Assembly (NCBI RefSeq): GCF_049943125.1
Contig: NZ_CP188040.1
Location: 310,001 to 374,000, forward strand
Source of the DNA: JAEXZL01 sp049943125
GTDB taxonomy: Bacteria; Bacillota; Clostridia; Clostridiales; Clostridiaceae
DNA length: 64,000 bases
Reading direction: 5' to 3'
The translations under genes and the position numbers were made by a program. Positions 8,025-16,235 of the stretch are shown piece after piece; the first letter of the stretch is position 1, and each line of letters opens with the position of its first letter. Below the pieces are notes generated by a model. It was not told where the DNA came from and made no database searches. It saw only the letters and a list, made by a program, of their open reading frames with translations.

Positions 8025-9437
8025 CTAGCTTAAAAGCCCTGGGAACAGCAGCGCCGGTGTAATAAATAGCAGCTGCAGAATAAATATAAGAATTAAAAAT
8101 TTCAATATCCACTTTCCCCATTTTGCAAAAGGTATCTTAGTTATACCTAAGGTTGCAATGAGAGTTCCTGAGGTAGGTATTATTAAGTCAGTAAAGCCAT
8201 TACCAAACTGGTATATTAATATTGTTGCTTCTCTACTTATATCTACCAGCTCTCCAAGAGGAACCATTATAGGTATAGTAAGAGCGGCTTGTCCAGTACC
8301 TGATCCTACAAAGAAATTGATAACTGACTGAACTATTAGCATTACATAGCCTGATAAAAGATGTGGTAGAGGTTCTATTATTCTAGAGAGTCCATAGAGT
8401 ATAGTATCCATAATATGTGCCTCATTACAAAGGATAACTATACCACTGGCAAGTCCTACTATCATCGCTGCTCCTGCCAAATCCTTTGCTCCAGTAATAA
8501 AGTTTTCTGCAATATCATTAGCAGACATTTTATTTAATATACCAGCTATTATTCCCAGTCCTATAAATATGCCAGCTATCTCATTTATATACCATTCATA
8601 CCTTAGAACACCAAATACTATTAAGCCCATGCTTAAAAATAGAGCTACCAGCACTAGCTTCTGCCTTAGTGTAATTTCCTTTTCTTCTTCCTCTGTGGTT
8701 AAATGTAGCTCCTGTCTTCTCTTCTCATCTTCTTCAAACATTATACTGCTTTCAGGATTATTCCTTACCTTTTTAGCATATAACATAAGATATACTGCTG
8801 CCACAGCAGTAAAAATAAGCCAAACAACAGTCCTATAGCCCATTCCTGCCTTCATAGGCATCTCTGCTATACCCTTAGCAATACCTACGGTAAATGGGTT
8901 CAGCATAGCAGAGGAAAAACCTACAGTAGCACCCACAAACACCATAGCCATACCAGTAATAGAGTCATATCCTAGACCCAGAGCCAGAGGCACAAATATC
9001 GCAGCAAATGGTATTGTTTCCTCTGCCATACCAATTACCGCTCCACCTAAGGAGAAGATGCAGATTACTATAGGAATAATTAATATTTCTCTTCCCTTAA
9101 ATCTTTTAACAACCTTTAATATACCCGCATTAATGGCACCTGTTTGCTGAATTATTCCAAAGGTTCCACCTACTACAAGAATAAATGCTGCTACATCAGC
9201 CTTTTCCACAAAGCCCTTTAAAGGAGCCATCAAAAGATCCAAAAGACCCTGAGGATTACTTGCTATATATTTAAAGGAATCAGCGTCAACCACTGTCCTT
9301 CCTGATGAATTAACAACTCTATCGTATTCTCCGCCTGGTATTATCCAAGTAAGAATAGTAATTAAAACCAAGATACCAAATATTATTACAAAAGTATGTG
9401 GTACCTTAAAGGATTTTTTCTCTTTGTTTTTGTTCAC
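8025..9437 (-). CDS. YfcC-family membrane carrier (C4-dicarboxylate/arginine carrier-like)
   Basis: A 470-residue integral membrane protein of the YfcC / DcuC-like superfamily with about 12 hydrophobic helices. Typical family segments are the N-terminal KVPHTFVIIFGILVLI followed by WIIPGGEYDR, the central helices with GGAVIGMAEETIPFAAIF, and SGTGQAALTIPIMVPLGEL near residue 390. The GTG at 9437 is chosen as start because GGGTGAT precedes it; an in-frame ATG at 9467 lacks a ribosome binding site. Family members are predicted exchangers of amino acids or dicarboxylates, and the substrate cannot be read from sequence. It precedes the broken M20 gene by about 50 bases and probably shares its transcript. 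Confidence 0.8.
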   Translation of the reverse strand: MNKNKEKKSFKVPHTFVIIFGILVLITILTWIIPGGEYDRVVNSSGRTVVDADSFKYIASNPQGLLDLLMAPLKGFVEKADVAAFILVVGGTFGIIQQTGAINAGILKVVKRFKGREILIIPIVICIFSLGGAVIGMAEETIPFAAIFVPLALGLGYDSITGMAMVFVGATVGFSSAMLNPFTVGIAKGIAEMPMKAGMGYRTVVWLIFTAVAAVYLMLYAKKVRNNPESSIMFEEDEKRRQELHLTTEEEEKEITLRQKLVLVALFLSMGLIVFGVLRYEWYINEIAGIFIGLGIIAGILNKMSANDIAENFITGAKDLAGAAMIVGLASGIVILCNEAHIMDTILYGLSRIIEPLPHLLSGYVMLIVQSVINFFVGSGTGQAALTIPIMVPLGELVDISREATILIYQFGNGFTDLIIPTSGTLIATLGITKIPFAKWGKWILKFLILIFILQLLFITPALLFPGLLS

Positions 9438-9556
9438 ACCTATCACCCTTCTACATATTTTTATCATTAGTTGAAATAGCTTTTATATTATTGCATAATT
9501 ATAATTCATTATCAATAGTAAATATAGTTAAAAGCGCATAATCAAAATAAAAATTG

Positions 9557-9605
9557 AATAAGCCTAGCGAAGTATGTATATTTATACACTTTCCTTAGGC
9601 TTATT
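9557..9605 (-). terminator. Terminator after the yhbD-bactofilin-small protein operon
   Basis: AATAAGCCTA and TAGGCTTATT form a 10-bp perfect stem, followed on the minus strand by CAATTTTTATTTTG. It lies 18 bases past the stop of the small gene at 9623 and also separates the operon from the YfcC gene. Confidence 0.7.
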
Positions 9606-9622
9606 AATTATAAAATAACTAT

Positions 9623-9790
9623 TTATCTAAATTCATTAAATACTCTTCCATAATTCACTATATAATCCTCTGCCCTTAAATCACAGGCTTCTCTTCCTTC
9701 GTTGAAAATATCTTTTTCTCCTCTAACCCTCTTTGGCAATTCCCAAGAATAATCCCTAGTAATCTTTCCTCTTCTTTCCTTATCTCTCAT
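9623..9790 (-). CDS. 55-residue charged small protein
   Basis: A short minus-strand gene with a near-ideal GGAGGAG seven bases before its ATG. The product begins MRDKERRGKITRDYSWELP and ends NYGRVFNEFR. It is strongly charged and has no membrane segment, no cysteine pair and no recognisable domain. It follows the bactofilin gene by 13 bases and precedes a terminator, so it is the third gene of the yhbD-bactofilin operon. I do not recognise a family. The operon position and excellent ribosome binding site make it a likely real gene; a role linked to the bactofilin polymer is only an inference. Confidence 0.7.
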   Translation of the reverse strand: MRDKERRGKITRDYSWELPKRVRGEKDIFNEGREACDLRAEDYIVNYGRVFNEFR

Positions 9791-9803
9791 AAATTCTCCT
9801 CCT

Positions 9804-10604
9804 TTATTCTCCTAAACGAACTTGATTCTTTACCCTGCTCTTCTCACTTACCTCGAGAGAGGTCTTATACTCTAAATTTTCTATGGTACAGCCTGGTCCG
9901 ATTATAACCTTATCTCCTCGTACCATCTTTGCAGTGGTATTTTCAAGATATAACACATCCCCTTCAATAACCTCTGCTCTTAAGCTTCCTTCGTCATAAC
10001 CAAAGCTAAAAAGACTCTGCAAAAATCCACCTATATTATTACGACCTGTTTTAATGGTTATTTCCTCACCGCCAATTTCCTTAGCTTCACACCTACCCCT
10101 TATGGCTATATCAATTTTATCTGCATTTAAAAGCTCTTCTATCTTAAATATCCCATCACCATAGAAGCGTTCACCTTCCAGCCCAAAGGCTGTGATTATA
10201 CCTGAAAGCTTAATAATATCTGCTTCTATCTTTTTTGCTATAGCTATGGATCCTGATATGGACACTTCTTCGCCCTTTAACCCGCCATCAATTTTACAGG
10301 AACCTGAGGTTGATATAGACTTACACTGAAGATCACCTAAAAAATTACCTGCTCCACTAATGGAAACCTCCTGACAATAAGTTGCACCTTCTATCTTTCC
10401 CGATCCACTTATAGATATATCTTCAGCCTTTACCTCCCCCTGAATTCTACCGGCTCCACTTATAGTTAACTGCCTACAGTCTATACTCCCAGTAACCTTC
10501 CCTGCTCCACTGATTTTGACATTGTTATAGCTTCCACCTCCCACACTCCCTGATCCAGATATCTTTAAATCTCCTCTATTTTCAAAACCTCTGCCTTCCA
10601 TCAT
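9804..10604 (-). CDS. Bactofilin-like polymer-forming protein (YhbE/YhbF type)
   Basis: A 266-residue protein whose N-terminal two thirds is a run of short beta-helix repeats with the pattern ISGSGxxxGxxxxxxxxISGAG (for example KISGSGSVGG, KISGAGKVTG, TISGAGRIQG, SISGSGKIEG), as in bactofilins (DUF583). Bactofilins form nucleotide-free filaments at the membrane. The start overlaps the stop of the yhbD-like gene by 4 bases (ATGA), implying translational coupling; the second codon is also ATG. The pairing matches yhbD-yhbE-yhbF of Bacillus subtilis, where YhbE and YhbF are bactofilins. The C-terminal part (after residue 150) has further GxxxxxG strands with less regular spacing. Confidence 0.85.
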   Translation of the reverse strand: MMEGRGFENRGDLKISGSGSVGGGSYNNVKISGAGKVTGSIDCRQLTISGAGRIQGEVKAEDISISGSGKIEGATYCQEVSISGAGNFLGDLQCKSISTSGSCKIDGGLKGEEVSISGSIAIAKKIEADIIKLSGIITAFGLEGERFYGDGIFKIEELLNADKIDIAIRGRCEAKEIGGEEITIKTGRNNIGGFLQSLFSFGYDEGSLRAEVIEGDVLYLENTTAKMVRGDKVIIGPGCTIENLEYKTSLEVSEKSRVKNQVRLGE

Positions 10605-11239
10605 TCTGCCTCCCTATTTAATAATTTAGTTTTTAAGCTTTCAATTTTACCTGCCATTTCAATATCTATTACTACCTTAGCTTCATCCTCAACTATAAAG
10701 TTAAAGGGCATAGCTCCAAATAAGGTTACTCCTATACCATACTTCCTTAGATAAATTAACCTTAAAGGCTTTTCCTCTTTTTTACCCTTAGCTGCCTTAT
10801 AGGTATTTATTATTTTGATACCTTCATCAAAGCTGATATCACCGGTTTTAATAATACTATCCAGGAGATGAAGCTCCATTATAACCTCAAAATCATAACT
10901 TTCATTACTTCCAAAGTTTCTCTCATACAAACTAAGAACAGGATCTGAAACAATGTTACTCTTAAGAAGTTCATCTCTATTCAACAATATTTCTGCTGGC
11001 TTCAAGGAAAACTGTTCCGCCAGCTCATCTAAGGACTGGTCATCCTTCAACGCTTTAATTTTATTGATTCTTTCCAATATCTTATCCCTTGGAAAAAAGG
11101 TCTCCTGCCCTGTATAGGAGGATTTTTTTATAAACCATTCCTCTGGAATTATATTTTTTCGTTTCCATCTATATAACTGACCATAGGATATATCCGTCAT
11201 CTCCAACAATTCTTTTTTAGATATTAACTTTTCTTCCAT
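10601..11239 (-). CDS. yhbD: YhbD-family protein (MerR-like HTH, DUF4004)
   Basis: A 212-residue protein with an N-terminal MerR-like helix-turn-helix: ISKKELLEMTDISYGQLYRWKRK, then IPEEWF, as in YhbD. The middle region is alpha-helical and the C-terminal 60 residues are a mixed alpha/beta domain (IYLRKYGIGVTLFGAMPFNF). The start at 11239 is preceded by GGAGGGG; an open frame further upstream has no ribosome binding site. It is the first gene of a three-gene operon with the bactofilin and a small protein. It may regulate or assist bactofilin assembly; family function is not established. Confidence 0.8.
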   Translation of the reverse strand: MEEKLISKKELLEMTDISYGQLYRWKRKNIIPEEWFIKKSSYTGQETFFPRDKILERINKIKALKDDQSLDELAEQFSLKPAEILLNRDELLKSNIVSDPVLSLYERNFGSNESYDFEVIMELHLLDSIIKTGDISFDEGIKIINTYKAAKGKKEEKPLRLIYLRKYGIGVTLFGAMPFNFIVEDEAKVVIDIEMAGKIESLKTKLLNREAE

Positions 11240-11382
11240 ATAACCCCTCCATGAATACATCGTAACATAACATTGTTTCGTTGTAAATATATTTTTTACC
11301 AATTTTCTAAAATTATACATATCATATTTTTAACCTTCAGTTTGCACCCGTGGATCTCATCAATATATATATAATATCAAAT

Positions 11383-11414
11383 AAAAAAATCCAGTAGATT
11401 CACCTCTACTGGAT
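11383..11414 (-). terminator. Terminator of the accessory cassette
   Basis: CCAGTAGA and TCTACTGG form a perfect stem with a GGTGAA loop, followed on the minus strand by ATTTTTTT. It closes the transcript that carries the genes at 13095 and 11602. Confidence 0.85.
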
Positions 11415-11441
11415 AATAAAATACTATTAACTAAAAACTTT

Positions 11442-11615
11442 TTATTTATTATTCAATAACCCTTCAATTATTTTTAAATCTATAATTGTATCGAATGAAT
11501 AGCGGCAACCCTCAATAACGCTCATCTTATCATTAAGAAAAAAAATAACTACGTTACTTGCTCCTTTAAAATCACCAATATCTTCAAAAATGCCAAAATC
11601 ATCAAAAAATACCTT
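11442..11615 (-). pseudogene. Start-less 57-codon coding remnant or +1-frame extension
   Basis: A minus-strand frame is open for 57 codons between TAA codons and encodes a protein-like, acidic sequence (FFDDFGIFEDIGDFKGAS ... MSVIEGCRYSFDTIIDLK). There is no ATG, GTG or TTG in its first half. It overlaps the last 14 bases of the membrane-protein gene and lies in its +1 frame; the junction reads TTT TGA T, with AAAAGG just upstream. It is either the surviving 3' end of a lost gene, the true C-terminus of the membrane protein after an indel, or a +1 recoding product. Confidence 0.45.
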
Positions 11616-13074
11616 TTATGAAATTCCATATATATTGATAATTGGGACTGAAACTTACTGCTTCTATTACAATAAACATTCCTATCAAAAAAACCATCCA
11701 AATTCCCAAATATATCTTTTTTGATTTTCTAATTGTCTTTTTCATACCTTCCATTATCTCATCATTTCTGAATATCTCTAGCAAATCATCTTCTGTCAAA
11801 ATTTCATTATAGTTCCGTTTTAGCTGTTCATAACTATCAATAACCTTTTGAATTTCATAACGTGACTGAAAATAACAGATAATCAAATACACAAAAGATC
11901 CAATTAAAACGCACTCTATTAAAATAGTTATTTCTCTTGTAAAAACATTATTTAAGGGTTGACTAGAAACAATGTTAGCTAAAATAACTGTGAACATAAA
12001 CCCAAAAATTGCAAATAAGTTAGATTTAAATTTATCTAGTAATCCTGTTGCATATTCTCCAGTTTTAGATACAATATCGCTTATAAATTCAGCAACTTTA
12101 TTTTTCAATTCCAAATATTCCTTAACATTATCTTTTAAATACAGATTATAATTAGATTGTATTGAAGCTATTACTTTTTCGTCCATTTCAATTATAGAAA
12201 CATACTTACAATGTAAACTGATAACATTTCGGGCTATTATTGCCTTATCAATAGCACTTCCACCAGTATAAATCCAATTATATATTCCATATAATATCTT
12301 GTTATTAGGTAAGTTCTTTATATCGCAACAATATTCCAAAGTTCGCTGTCCGTTAATAACTCCTTTTAATTGAGTTCCACTTATAGTAGCTGATGTTGCA
12401 ATGAAACTGATCGAAAGCAATACTGATAATTTTTGAAATATCTCGCTTAACGGATTATTTTTATAATCAATAGTGATTTTAAAATCATCTGGTAACACTT
12501 CGTAAGTATCAAAATTATAAAAATACGATACTTCTTTGCAGTCTTCAATCCTTTGTATTCTACTAAAATCTGGAGTTATAACTTCATTTCCTTGTGTCAC
12601 AAAAAACATTGTTTTAGTAGCAAACATGGGTATGGGACTGTATACATCGAAAATCAAAAAAGTTGAAGATTGTTTTAATAAATTTGAAAACGCACTCATT
12701 ACATCTTCTATTGATAAAGATAAAATATCTTTTACAAAATCATCAAACGAATAAATTGAAAAATGATTTTCTTTTACTTCCTTATCTATTCTTATTCTTA
12801 CAATAATTACTTCATCTTCAAGTGTATTTTCTATAAATTCTTTATATGCTTCTTCACTTACTAACGAACCTGAGGCATCAAAAACTCTTTCACTATCATC
12901 TTGTAAAGTTATCTTTATTTTATCTCTCTGAGGGATATTTTCTATTATGTTGGAAAAATAATTATATTCCGGTGCATTTTCGATATCAAAATAAAACGAG
13001 GTTTCATATACTTTCATTCTTTCAGAAGTAACAATATCTTTTATTACTGCTGTGTTTATTAACTCTGTAAGCAT
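11602..13074 (-). CDS. Unknown membrane protein with large soluble N-terminal domain
   Basis: A 490-residue protein I do not recognise. Residues 1 to about 330 look soluble or peripheral, mixed alpha/beta (for example TFLIFDVYSPIPMF and GVINGQRTLEYCC). Residues about 345-400 hold two hydrophobic helices (LFAIFGFMFTVILANIV and ILIECVLIGSFVYLIICYF). A charged coiled-coil-like linker of about 50 residues follows, then a last helix (YLGIWMVFLIGMFIVIEAV). The start has AGGAGG seven bases upstream. It follows the gene at 13095 by 20 bases, so the two are an operon. AT-rich codon use and the flanking debris suggest acquisition. A membrane effector in a defence or conflict system is one possibility, but nothing in the sequence proves it. 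Confidence 0.75.
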   Translation of the reverse strand: MLTELINTAVIKDIVTSERMKVYETSFYFDIENAPEYNYFSNIIENIPQRDKIKITLQDDSERVFDASGSLVSEEAYKEFIENTLEDEVIIVRIRIDKEVKENHFSIYSFDDFVKDILSLSIEDVMSAFSNLLKQSSTFLIFDVYSPIPMFATKTMFFVTQGNEVITPDFSRIQRIEDCKEVSYFYNFDTYEVLPDDFKITIDYKNNPLSEIFQKLSVLLSISFIATSATISGTQLKGVINGQRTLEYCCDIKNLPNNKILYGIYNWIYTGGSAIDKAIIARNVISLHCKYVSIIEMDEKVIASIQSNYNLYLKDNVKEYLELKNKVAEFISDIVSKTGEYATGLLDKFKSNLFAIFGFMFTVILANIVSSQPLNNVFTREITILIECVLIGSFVYLIICYFQSRYEIQKVIDSYEQLKRNYNEILTEDDLLEIFRNDEIMEGMKKTIRKSKKIYLGIWMVFLIGMFIVIEAVSFSPNYQYIWNFIKGIF

Positions 13075-13094
13075 ACTAGCACCTCCTAATAATA

Positions 13095-14129
13095 TTATTC
13101 ATGCAAAAATTTCTTAAATGTCAAATCATTATCTGTTTTTATTTTAATATATCTGTTCCCATCTCTATCTCTATAAGCCTTAATAGTCTCATCAATATTA
13201 TCTATCGCATCTGTGATTTTTAGTTGAATCCCTTGGCAGACATCATAGACTTTTCTTATTCTTGCATTTATTAATGATGATACCACACTAAATTGCTTAT
13301 CAAACTTATGTTTTTCGGGTAATTCCTTTATTTTATCTATAATTTTCTCCATTTTTTCTTGCTCTAATTCTACTGGATTATAATTCCCCAATGTACTTTG
13401 TACCATAGTATCGTAATCTATGTAATCATTGGTTTTAAAATAATGTATCAGAGAATTTCTAAGTAAAAGATGGTCTCTAGGGGCAATATTTTTTATATTT
13501 CTATTTAAAGCACTTTCAATCGCACGAAATGCTTTCTCAGTATTTACTTCGTCACTCACAACTTGGTCTAATTCTAAAAAATCATCAAACCAATACTTAG
13601 CAACAGTATTCGAATATATATTAGCTGAAAAAGTAGTTGCTGCTATATCTTCTATCTCAAAAACACAAGACTTCCAAAGTTTTTTCATATCCTTGGAAAA
13701 GCCCGATTTAAAGCTAAAATCTGATTCATCTACAAAATCTGTATGTTCAACCTTCGCTAGCAAATAAGTATACTTATCATTTTCTACATCATATAAGAGG
13801 GCTTGAATTAGACTTCCTTTTTGAACGTTTATATCCATATGAGCAACTTTATTTTGAGCTTCACGTTCTTTTAATAATAGTCGATGTGCTATGTAATCTA
13901 TCTTCTCCGTTACAATTTCAGAATCAATCTGATTTTTAACAATATCTATAACACAATTTATTACTTCGGTGTTTGCTGAACGCGTCTTATATTCACGAAT
14001 AGAAGTATTGCTATTTACGTAAGTAATCAGTTGCCTTACATAATCAGAAAACGTTTCCGGAGTTTCCCTTACATAAACAACATTATTTTCATAATCTATA
14101 ATTCTTATTGTTTGCATGACAATTTCCAT
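13095..14129 (-). CDS. Possible NdpA/YejK-like (NA37) nucleoid-associated protein
   Basis: A 344-residue soluble protein from the ATG at 14129, which has GGGGGA upstream; a longer open frame adds 25 implausible residues. The order of segments recalls the 37-kDa nucleoid-associated family (NdpA/YejK): a central strand pair GSLIQALLYDVENDKYTYLL followed by AKVEH, then KYWFDDFLELDQ, which resembles the conserved Y/FFxxFL segment ahead of a helix with KAFRAI, and a C-terminal NRYIKIKTDNDLTF strand pair. The match is by eye and partial. The gene is the first of a two-gene unit with the membrane protein. NA37 proteins bind DNA; here the pairing with a membrane protein suggests a sensor/effector relation, which is inference only. 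Confidence 0.55.
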   Translation of the reverse strand: MEIVMQTIRIIDYENNVVYVRETPETFSDYVRQLITYVNSNTSIREYKTRSANTEVINCVIDIVKNQIDSEIVTEKIDYIAHRLLLKEREAQNKVAHMDINVQKGSLIQALLYDVENDKYTYLLAKVEHTDFVDESDFSFKSGFSKDMKKLWKSCVFEIEDIAATTFSANIYSNTVAKYWFDDFLELDQVVSDEVNTEKAFRAIESALNRNIKNIAPRDHLLLRNSLIHYFKTNDYIDYDTMVQSTLGNYNPVELEQEKMEKIIDKIKELPEKHKFDKQFSVVSSLINARIRKVYDVCQGIQLKITDAIDNIDETIKAYRDRDGNRYIKIKTDNDLTFKKFLHE

Positions 14130-14276
14130 ACTAATCCCCCAAAATACTTTTTTTTCATTATACCACATATTGGAAGTTAGTAAAATATAAAACATTATTG
14201 TCATACAAATACATCTATATGTTCTTTACAATTAAGACTACTTAATTACATTAAGTAGCTTCTGAATAATACTTAT

Positions 14277-14441
14277 TTAAACTTCTAATTTTTTGCATAT
14301 ATCATATGCATTAAAATCAACCCCTGTTCTCTCACAATACCAACACTTGATTCTATATAATAAAATACTAATAACCACAAAAAAAGTTATCACTAACAAA
14401 TATATTCTTATTTCACAACAATATTTCTTAGCGAAAACTCC
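14277..14441 (-). pseudogene. Start-less membrane-peptide remnant
   Basis: A minus-strand frame of 54 codons without ATG encodes a cysteine-rich start (KKYCCEIR), a clear membrane helix (IYLLVITFFVVISILLY), and a polar tail (KCWYCERTGVDFNAYDICKK). An AAGGAG lies just upstream, but no standard start codon is in place behind it. It is probably what is left of a small membrane-protein gene of the same island, or a small gene with an unusual start. Confidence 0.35.
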
Positions 14442-14949
14442 TTAGTTTAAAATAATAGATTCCATATGTAACTTGTAGGTTATCAAATCGCTGCTTTTAA
14501 TCACTTAAATCTTGATTATATCTCCAAACATAGGTAGCCCTTCACAAATATAAATATATCTCATATTCTAAATAATTAATATGGCTCAACTAAATCTATC
14601 CTATTAAATATTTTTCATATCAGACAAAGCAGATTAAAAAATTAATCAGTTCTGTACAGAATGCTTGTTTATAATCTCTATATAAGATATTTCTGACTAC
14701 TTTTTATCACCTTTGTATTATATCTTTGCAAGATTAGAGATACTATCTTAACTTTACTAAAATTTTGAAGGACACTTAATTGAACTCACTTCCCTAATGC
14801 CATTCTTATAATAGTATATGCATTTATTGCTATATATGGTGTATATCATTATATATATTTTATATTAATAATACTAATTTTAGACTCTTCCAATGTCATT
14901 AACATCTCTTAACCTAATTATTTTAGTTATTGGTAGTATATTATATTTT
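14442..14949. other. Gene-free, very AT-rich stretch
   Basis: No open frame with a ribosome binding site, no hairpin with a T run and no tandem repeat stands out. Stops are dense in all frames. It separates the accessory island from the pyrimidine-rich tract and may be decayed foreign DNA. Confidence 0.5.
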
Positions 14950-15097
14950 TTCTCTCACACAATCTTTTATACTCTTACTTCTTACCTCTTACCTGCTTTT
15001 TGCTTTTCTCTCTTACATCTTAGTTCTTACTTCCTACTTCTTACCTTTTCTCTATTCTCTATTCTCTATTCTCTATCTCTATCTCTATCTCCTATAA
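14950..15097. repeat. Pyrimidine-rich heptamer tract A
   Basis: The plus strand is almost only C and T plus regularly spaced A. It is built from 6- to 8-base words such as CTCTTAC, TCTTAGT and TATTCTC, with four near-perfect TATTCTC units and three TATCTC units at its right end. The right end runs into the stop codon of the DMT gene, whose last codons (AGG AGA TAG) are already repeat words. Related tracts lie at 23871, 43795 and 57378. Confidence 0.85.
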
Positions 15098-15999
15098 TTA
15101 ACAATTCCAATCCCAAACGCCACCAAAGCAACGGATATAGCTATATTTATAGTAAAAGTCTCCGATGGAATAAAAATTGCTGAAAGTACTGCTCCAGACA
15201 CTGGTATTATAAATCTATATACACTTATCTCTCCTGCTTTATTGTATTTTAAAAGTGTAAACCATAGAGCAAAGGCTACAGAAGATAATAATGCAGAATA
15301 TACAAGCAACCCTGCTGCTAAGGGAGTAAAGCTTTCTACAAGATATACCATCCTGGGAGCTCCTATCCCTAACATCAGCAATGAGCCAAAAAGTAATTGA
15401 TAGGAAGTTATAAGTAAAGGTGAAATTTCTACACTTAGCTTTTTAACATAGATGGCACATAGAGCACCGATGAGAGAAGAAATCATCAAAAAACCTTCCC
15501 CATATAAAGTAATGCCTCCTGTGAAATCTCCACTCCAGTTAGTTAAAATGATGCCGGTAAAACCAAAAATTATTCCTATAGCTTTGCTGCCGTTTATCTT
15601 ATCATTCTTGTATATAAAATGCGCTAATATTATAGTAAAGAAGGTTTCAAGTCCCTGTATAATTGAAGACTTTATACCCGTAGTATTTGCTACCCCATTA
15701 TAAAAAAGAATATACATAAGGCCTGTCTGCACTAATCCCAAAATAAAAAGCCTTGCTAAATCCTTTTTCTTAAGCTTTAAGGATTCCTTGGCCACAAGCG
15801 CCGTAAACAATAAAAGTACTAAGGAAGCTAAAAAGAACCTTAGTCCTCCCAAGGCAATGCGTCCCAGTACATCTCCTGACGCAAACCTTAATTCTGCATA
15901 GCTTATCTTAAGCACCGGAAAAGCACTTCCCCATAATATACAGCTTATTATACTAAAAATTAAAGGAAAAGGCTTTTTACTAAATATATTTTTATCCAT
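15085..15999 (-). CDS. EamA/DMT-family transporter
   Basis: A 304-residue, ten-helix protein of the drug/metabolite transporter superfamily with two EamA repeats. The first begins PLIFSIISCILWGSAFPVLK and the second ITLYGEGFLMISSLIGALCA; the helix pair ending ILTNWSGD is typical. The start at 15999 has GGGGGTG upstream and the family's short polar N-terminus (MDKNIFSKK). Such proteins export amino acids or other small metabolites; the substrate is not predictable. The last two arginine codons and the stop lie in pyrimidine-tract A, so the 3' end may have been reshaped by the repeat. Confidence 0.88.
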   Translation of the reverse strand: MDKNIFSKKPFPLIFSIISCILWGSAFPVLKISYAELRFASGDVLGRIALGGLRFFLASLVLLLFTALVAKESLKLKKKDLARLFILGLVQTGLMYILFYNGVANTTGIKSSIIQGLETFFTIILAHFIYKNDKINGSKAIGIIFGFTGIILTNWSGDFTGGITLYGEGFLMISSLIGALCAIYVKKLSVEISPLLITSYQLLFGSLLMLGIGAPRMVYLVESFTPLAAGLLVYSALLSSVAFALWFTLLKYNKAGEISVYRFIIPVSGAVLSAIFIPSETFTINIAISVALVAFGIGIVNYRR

Positions 16000-16160
16000 T
16001 AAAACACCCCCAGCTATTACTTCGAATTCTTCATCTCTATATATGCCATATTTATAGATTAACTTATGCAGCATAAATAATGATATCATATCTTCAAATT
16101 AATTATATTTTTATCCCAGAGGTATGTCCACTTTTATTATGAACATTCCTATATAAGAAT

Positions 16161-16193
16161 GAAAAAGACCACACCAAAGCGGTGCAGTCTTCT
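16161..16193 (-). terminator. Terminator after the GH3 gene
   Basis: AAGACTGCACC pairs with GGTGTGGTCTT (two G-U pairs) around GCTTT, followed on the minus strand by TTTTTC. It ends the glycoside operon. Confidence 0.8.
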
Positions 16194-16235
16194 TAATTCT
16201 TAATCACATATCTGAGTACAATGATTTCTAATCTA

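Noticed and set aside
11240..11300. MerR-type operator upstream of the yhbD-like gene (AACGAAACAATGTTATGTTACG)
   Set aside because: The inverted repeat is imperfect, and no spacing of -35 and -10 boxes around it could be fixed.
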